Source: Georgenia ruanii
GTDB lineage: Bacteria > Actinomycetota > Actinomycetes > Actinomycetales > Actinomycetaceae
NCBI RefSeq assembly: GCF_009193175.1
Contig: NZ_VUKE01000004.1
Location: 172,777 to 236,776 of the forward strand
DNA length: 64,000 nucleotides
Direction: 5' to 3'
This document shows positions 61,867 through 64,000 of the stretch, piece by piece. The position numbers and the translations under genes are program-made. Numbering within the stretch: the first letter of the stretch is position 1; each line of letters opens with the position of its first letter. The notes beneath the pieces are model-generated. The model had not been told where the DNA came from, did no database searches, and was given only the letters and a program-made list of their open reading frames with translations.

Positions 61867-63099
61867 ATGCCCCTGCTCGCCCCGCTCACCAGCGGGTCCA
61901 CGCTGCGCGCGGGCGTCTTCCTCATCGTCGGCGGCATCCTGCTGAGCGCCTACGCGCTGCTCGCGGTCGGCTTCGCCCAGATGGCCGCCGACCCGGCCGT
62001 CCCCATCGCCGCGGTGGCGGCGCTGGTCGCCGTCACCGCCGCCATCGCCCTCGCCCCGGTCGCGCTGCGCCCCGTGCACGCCATGGAGCGCCACGCCGCC
62101 CGGGCCCTGCTCGACGCCGACGTCCCGCCCGAGGCCGCCCCCTCGCCGGGCTCGCGGGCGCGCGGCGCCGTCTGGTACCTGCTGCACCTGGCCACGGGCG
62201 GGATCGCCACCTTCGCCGTCCTCAGTGCCGTGCCGCTCGGCGTCGCGCTGCTGGTCTGGCAGGTGGACCGGGGCGAGCTCCTCCGCGCCCCGCTCGGGGC
62301 CCTGGCCGAGCTGCACCCGGGGCTCGCCGTGCCGCTGGCGCTCGTGCTGGTCGCGGTGCCGGCCTACGTCGTCGCCGGGTTGCGGGCGCTGCTGCGCCGG
62401 GCCGCCCGGGCGCTGCTCGGCCCCTCCGCCGCCGAGCGCATCGCCGCGCTCGAGGCCCGGCAGCGCAGCCTCGCCGCCCGCAACCGGCTCGCCCGCGAGC
62501 TGCACGACACGGTCGGGCACGCCCTGACCGTCACCACCCTGCAGGCCGCCGCCGCCGCCCGGGCCTTCGACCGCGACCCCGCCTTCGCCCGCGCCGCCCT
62601 GGCCGCCATCGAGGAGACCGGCCGGGCCGCCGTCGCCGACCTCGACCGGGTCCTCGGCCTGCTGCGGGCCGGCGAGGACGGGCAGGACCGGCACGGCGAC
62701 GCCCCCGTCCGGACCCTCGCCGACGTCCCGGCCCTGCTCGCCGAGGCGCGGCGGGCGGGCGTCGAGGCGAGCCTCGAGCTGCCCGAGCCGGCGGCGCTCG
62801 CCGCCCTGGCGCCGGTGACCTCCCGGGAGGCGTTCGCCGTCCTGCGCGAGGCGGTGACCAACGCGCTGCGCCACGGCGGGCGGCGCCTGGCCGTCGGCGT
62901 CCGGGTGGCCGACGGCGGCCTGGAGCTGGGCGTGGACAACGACGTCGCGGCCGGCCGGTGGCGCCGCCGCGGCGCCGGGCGCGGCCTGGCCGGGCTGCGC
63001 GAGCGGGTCGGCCTGCTCGGCGGGACGGTGACGTCGGGCCCGGCCGACGGCGGGTGGCGCCTGCGCGCCTACCTGCCCGACGAGGGGGTGGCGCGGTGA
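61867..63099 (+). CDS. Sensor histidine kinase (HisKA_3 / NarL type)
   Basis: 410 residues. Four hydrophobic helices in the first 180 residues (GVFLIVGGILLSAYALLAVG, VAALVAVTAAIALAPVAL, GIATFAVLSAVPLGVALLVW, VPLALVLVAVPAYVVAGL) with little outside. The HisKA_3 motif is NRLARELHDTVGHALTVTTLQA (His about 213) and the ATPase has LREAVTNALRHGG and GRGLAGLRERVGLLGGTV. Overlaps the next gene by GTGA. Similar to DesK-type sensors of membrane state; signal unknown. Confidence 0.93.
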   Translation: MPLLAPLTSGSTLRAGVFLIVGGILLSAYALLAVGFAQMAADPAVPIAAVAALVAVTAAIALAPVALRPVHAMERHAARALLDADVPPEAAPSPGSRARGAVWYLLHLATGGIATFAVLSAVPLGVALLVWQVDRGELLRAPLGALAELHPGLAVPLALVLVAVPAYVVAGLRALLRRAARALLGPSAAERIAALEARQRSLAARNRLARELHDTVGHALTVTTLQAAAAARAFDRDPAFARAALAAIEETGRAAVADLDRVLGLLRAGEDGQDRHGDAPVRTLADVPALLAEARRAGVEASLELPEPAALAALAPVTSREAFAVLREAVTNALRHGGRRLAVGVRVADGGLELGVDNDVAAGRWRRRGAGRGLAGLRERVGLLGGTVTSGPADGGWRLRAYLPDEGVAR

Positions 63100-63779
63100 G
63101 CGTGCGGGTGCTGCTGGTCGACGACGAGGCGCTGGTGCGCGCCGGGCTCCGGGTAATCCTCGAGGGCGAGGCCGACCTCGACGTCGTCGGCGAGGTGGGC
63201 GACGGCGCCGACGTCGCCGACGCGGTGGGCAGGCTGACGCCGGACGTGGTGCTCATGGACGTGCGGATGCCGCGCGTGGACGGCCTCGCGGCGACCCGGG
63301 CGCTGGTCGAGCGGGCCGAGCGGATCGCGGCACCCGGCCCGCGGGTGCTCGTGCTGACGACGTTCGAGAACGACGACTACGTCTTCGACGCGCTGGCCGC
63401 CGGCGCCAGCGGCTTCCTGCTCAAGCGGGCACGGCCCGAGGAGGTCATCGAGGCGGTGCGGGTGGTGGCCCGCGGGGACAGCCTGCTCTTCCCGGCGGCG
63501 CTGCGTCGCCTGGCCGCGGGCCGTGTGCGTCCGGGCGCCGACGGGCTCGCCGGGGCCGGCCTGACCGGCCGGGAGCAGGAGGTGCTGCGGCTGGTGTGCG
63601 CCGGGCGGTCCAACGCCGAGATCGCCGCCGAGCTGTTCCTGGGCGTGGAGACCGTGCGCACCCACGTGGCCAACGTGCTGGCCAAGGTCGGCGCGCGCGA
63701 CCGCACGCAGGCGGTCATCGCGGCGTACGAGTCCGGCTTCGTCGCGCCGGGCCCGGTCACGCCTGGCCCGCGCGGCTGA
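63096..63779 (+). CDS. NarL/FixJ family LuxR-type response regulator
   Basis: 227 residues. Receiver with VLLVDDEALVRAGL, phospho-Asp in VVLMDVRMPRVDG (about residue 54), Thr in VLVLTTFENDDYV and Lys in SGFLLKRARPEEV. C-terminal LuxR domain LTGREQEVLRLVCAGRSNAEIAAELF, then ETVRTHVANVLAKVGARDRTQAV. Starts at GTG within the stop of its cognate kinase gene, so the two are co-translated. Confidence 0.95.
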   Translation: MSVRVLLVDDEALVRAGLRVILEGEADLDVVGEVGDGADVADAVGRLTPDVVLMDVRMPRVDGLAATRALVERAERIAAPGPRVLVLTTFENDDYVFDALAAGASGFLLKRARPEEVIEAVRVVARGDSLLFPAALRRLAAGRVRPGADGLAGAGLTGREQEVLRLVCAGRSNAEIAAELFLGVETVRTHVANVLAKVGARDRTQAVIAAYESGFVAPGPVTPGPRG

Positions 63780-63945
63780 GCGGGCGCGTCCGGCCGGGAC
63801 GCCCGGCTGGTCGGGCGGCGGCCGCACCCTCCACGCCGGCTCATGAGGTGGCGGCCCCGTCTCGGGCGGCACCCTAGGAGCGTGGGTCAGTAACACGCCA
63901 GGGGTGGTCCGCTATTGATGGGCTTGTCGGCGGGAGAATCGGGGA

Positions 63946-64000
63946 GTGAGCGGCGAGGGGTTGTTCGAGGCGGGTCCGTTTCGGGTGGGGCGGGTCGGGG
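63946..64000 (+). CDS. Possible start of a further gene (cut by window end)
   Basis: A GTG preceded by GGGGAG opens a frame (VSGEGLFEAGPFRVGRVG) that stays open to the window edge. Only 18 residues are visible, so no family can be named. The 165 bp between the NarL-type regulator and this point show no other feature. Confidence 0.25.
   Translation, partial: MSGEGLFEAGPFRVGRVG

Noticed and set aside
63860..64000. Insertion-sequence end or transposase start at the right edge
   Set aside because: Only 18 codons visible, no terminal inverted repeat or target duplication could be seen.

Overview
The window is very GC-rich, densely packed, and reads as the chromosome of an actinobacterium. The evidence is a mycothiol deacetylase (MshB-like), a 7Fe actinobacterial ferredoxin next to dapC, an acyl-CoA carboxylase with a small epsilon subunit, the Mycobacterium-type DapD, abundant GTG starts, and many start codons sitting directly behind TAnnnT -10 boxes. 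Gene order and product types fit the Micrococcales (Cellulomonas/Georgenia-like); that placement is inference. I see no phage, transposon, tRNA, rRNA or CRISPR array.

Layout. 1-15.7 kb (mostly +): end of an oligopeptide ABC transporter (fused double ATPase, OppA/LpqW-like lipoprotein), a PH-domain membrane protein, typA, mshB with a small membrane protein and a flavin reductase, a large VanW-family wall protein, a GNAT, fdxA-dapC and citrate synthase, closed by a 26-bp perfect hairpin. 15.8-22.7 kb: an orphan NrtA/TauA-type lipoprotein and a MarR regulator, divergent from a five-gene acyl-CoA catabolic operon (SDR, amidohydrolase, acyl-CoA synthetase, MaoC hydratase, acyl-CoA dehydrogenase), with a 15-bp palindrome between them. 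22.8-27.4 kb (-): GPH-type sugar symporter, lysozyme-like membrane protein overlapping dapD, and a Nudix-NYN fusion. 27.9-33.4 kb (+): choline-to-betaine operon (BCCT transporter, BetB, BetA). 33.5-38.5 kb: biotin carboxylase/BCCP, family-5 uracil-DNA glycosylase, meso-DAP dehydrogenase, Maf.

38.8-49.2 kb (+) is the most interesting part. It holds an Hsp70-like ATPase with a membrane anchor and a Pro/Ser/Thr-rich tail, a large LuxR-type ATPase regulator, two paralogous proteins with an IniB-type N-terminal domain and acidic repeat tails, and two coupled dynamin-like GTPases. This resembles an expanded iniBAC (cell-envelope stress, membrane-remodelling) locus. It is preceded by four GTGA half-sites spaced exactly 11 bp apart.

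49.2-57 kb (-): membrane protein, DUF885 metallopeptidase, quinone oxidoreductase, methyltransferase, accE-accD, and a DUF559 nuclease-like protein. 57.3-63.8 kb (+): birA (which would biotinylate the carboxylase), a class III nucleotide cyclase, an OmpR-type and a NarL-type two-component system. Intergenic regions repeatedly carry short tandem repeats (21-34 bp units) of unrelated sequence.
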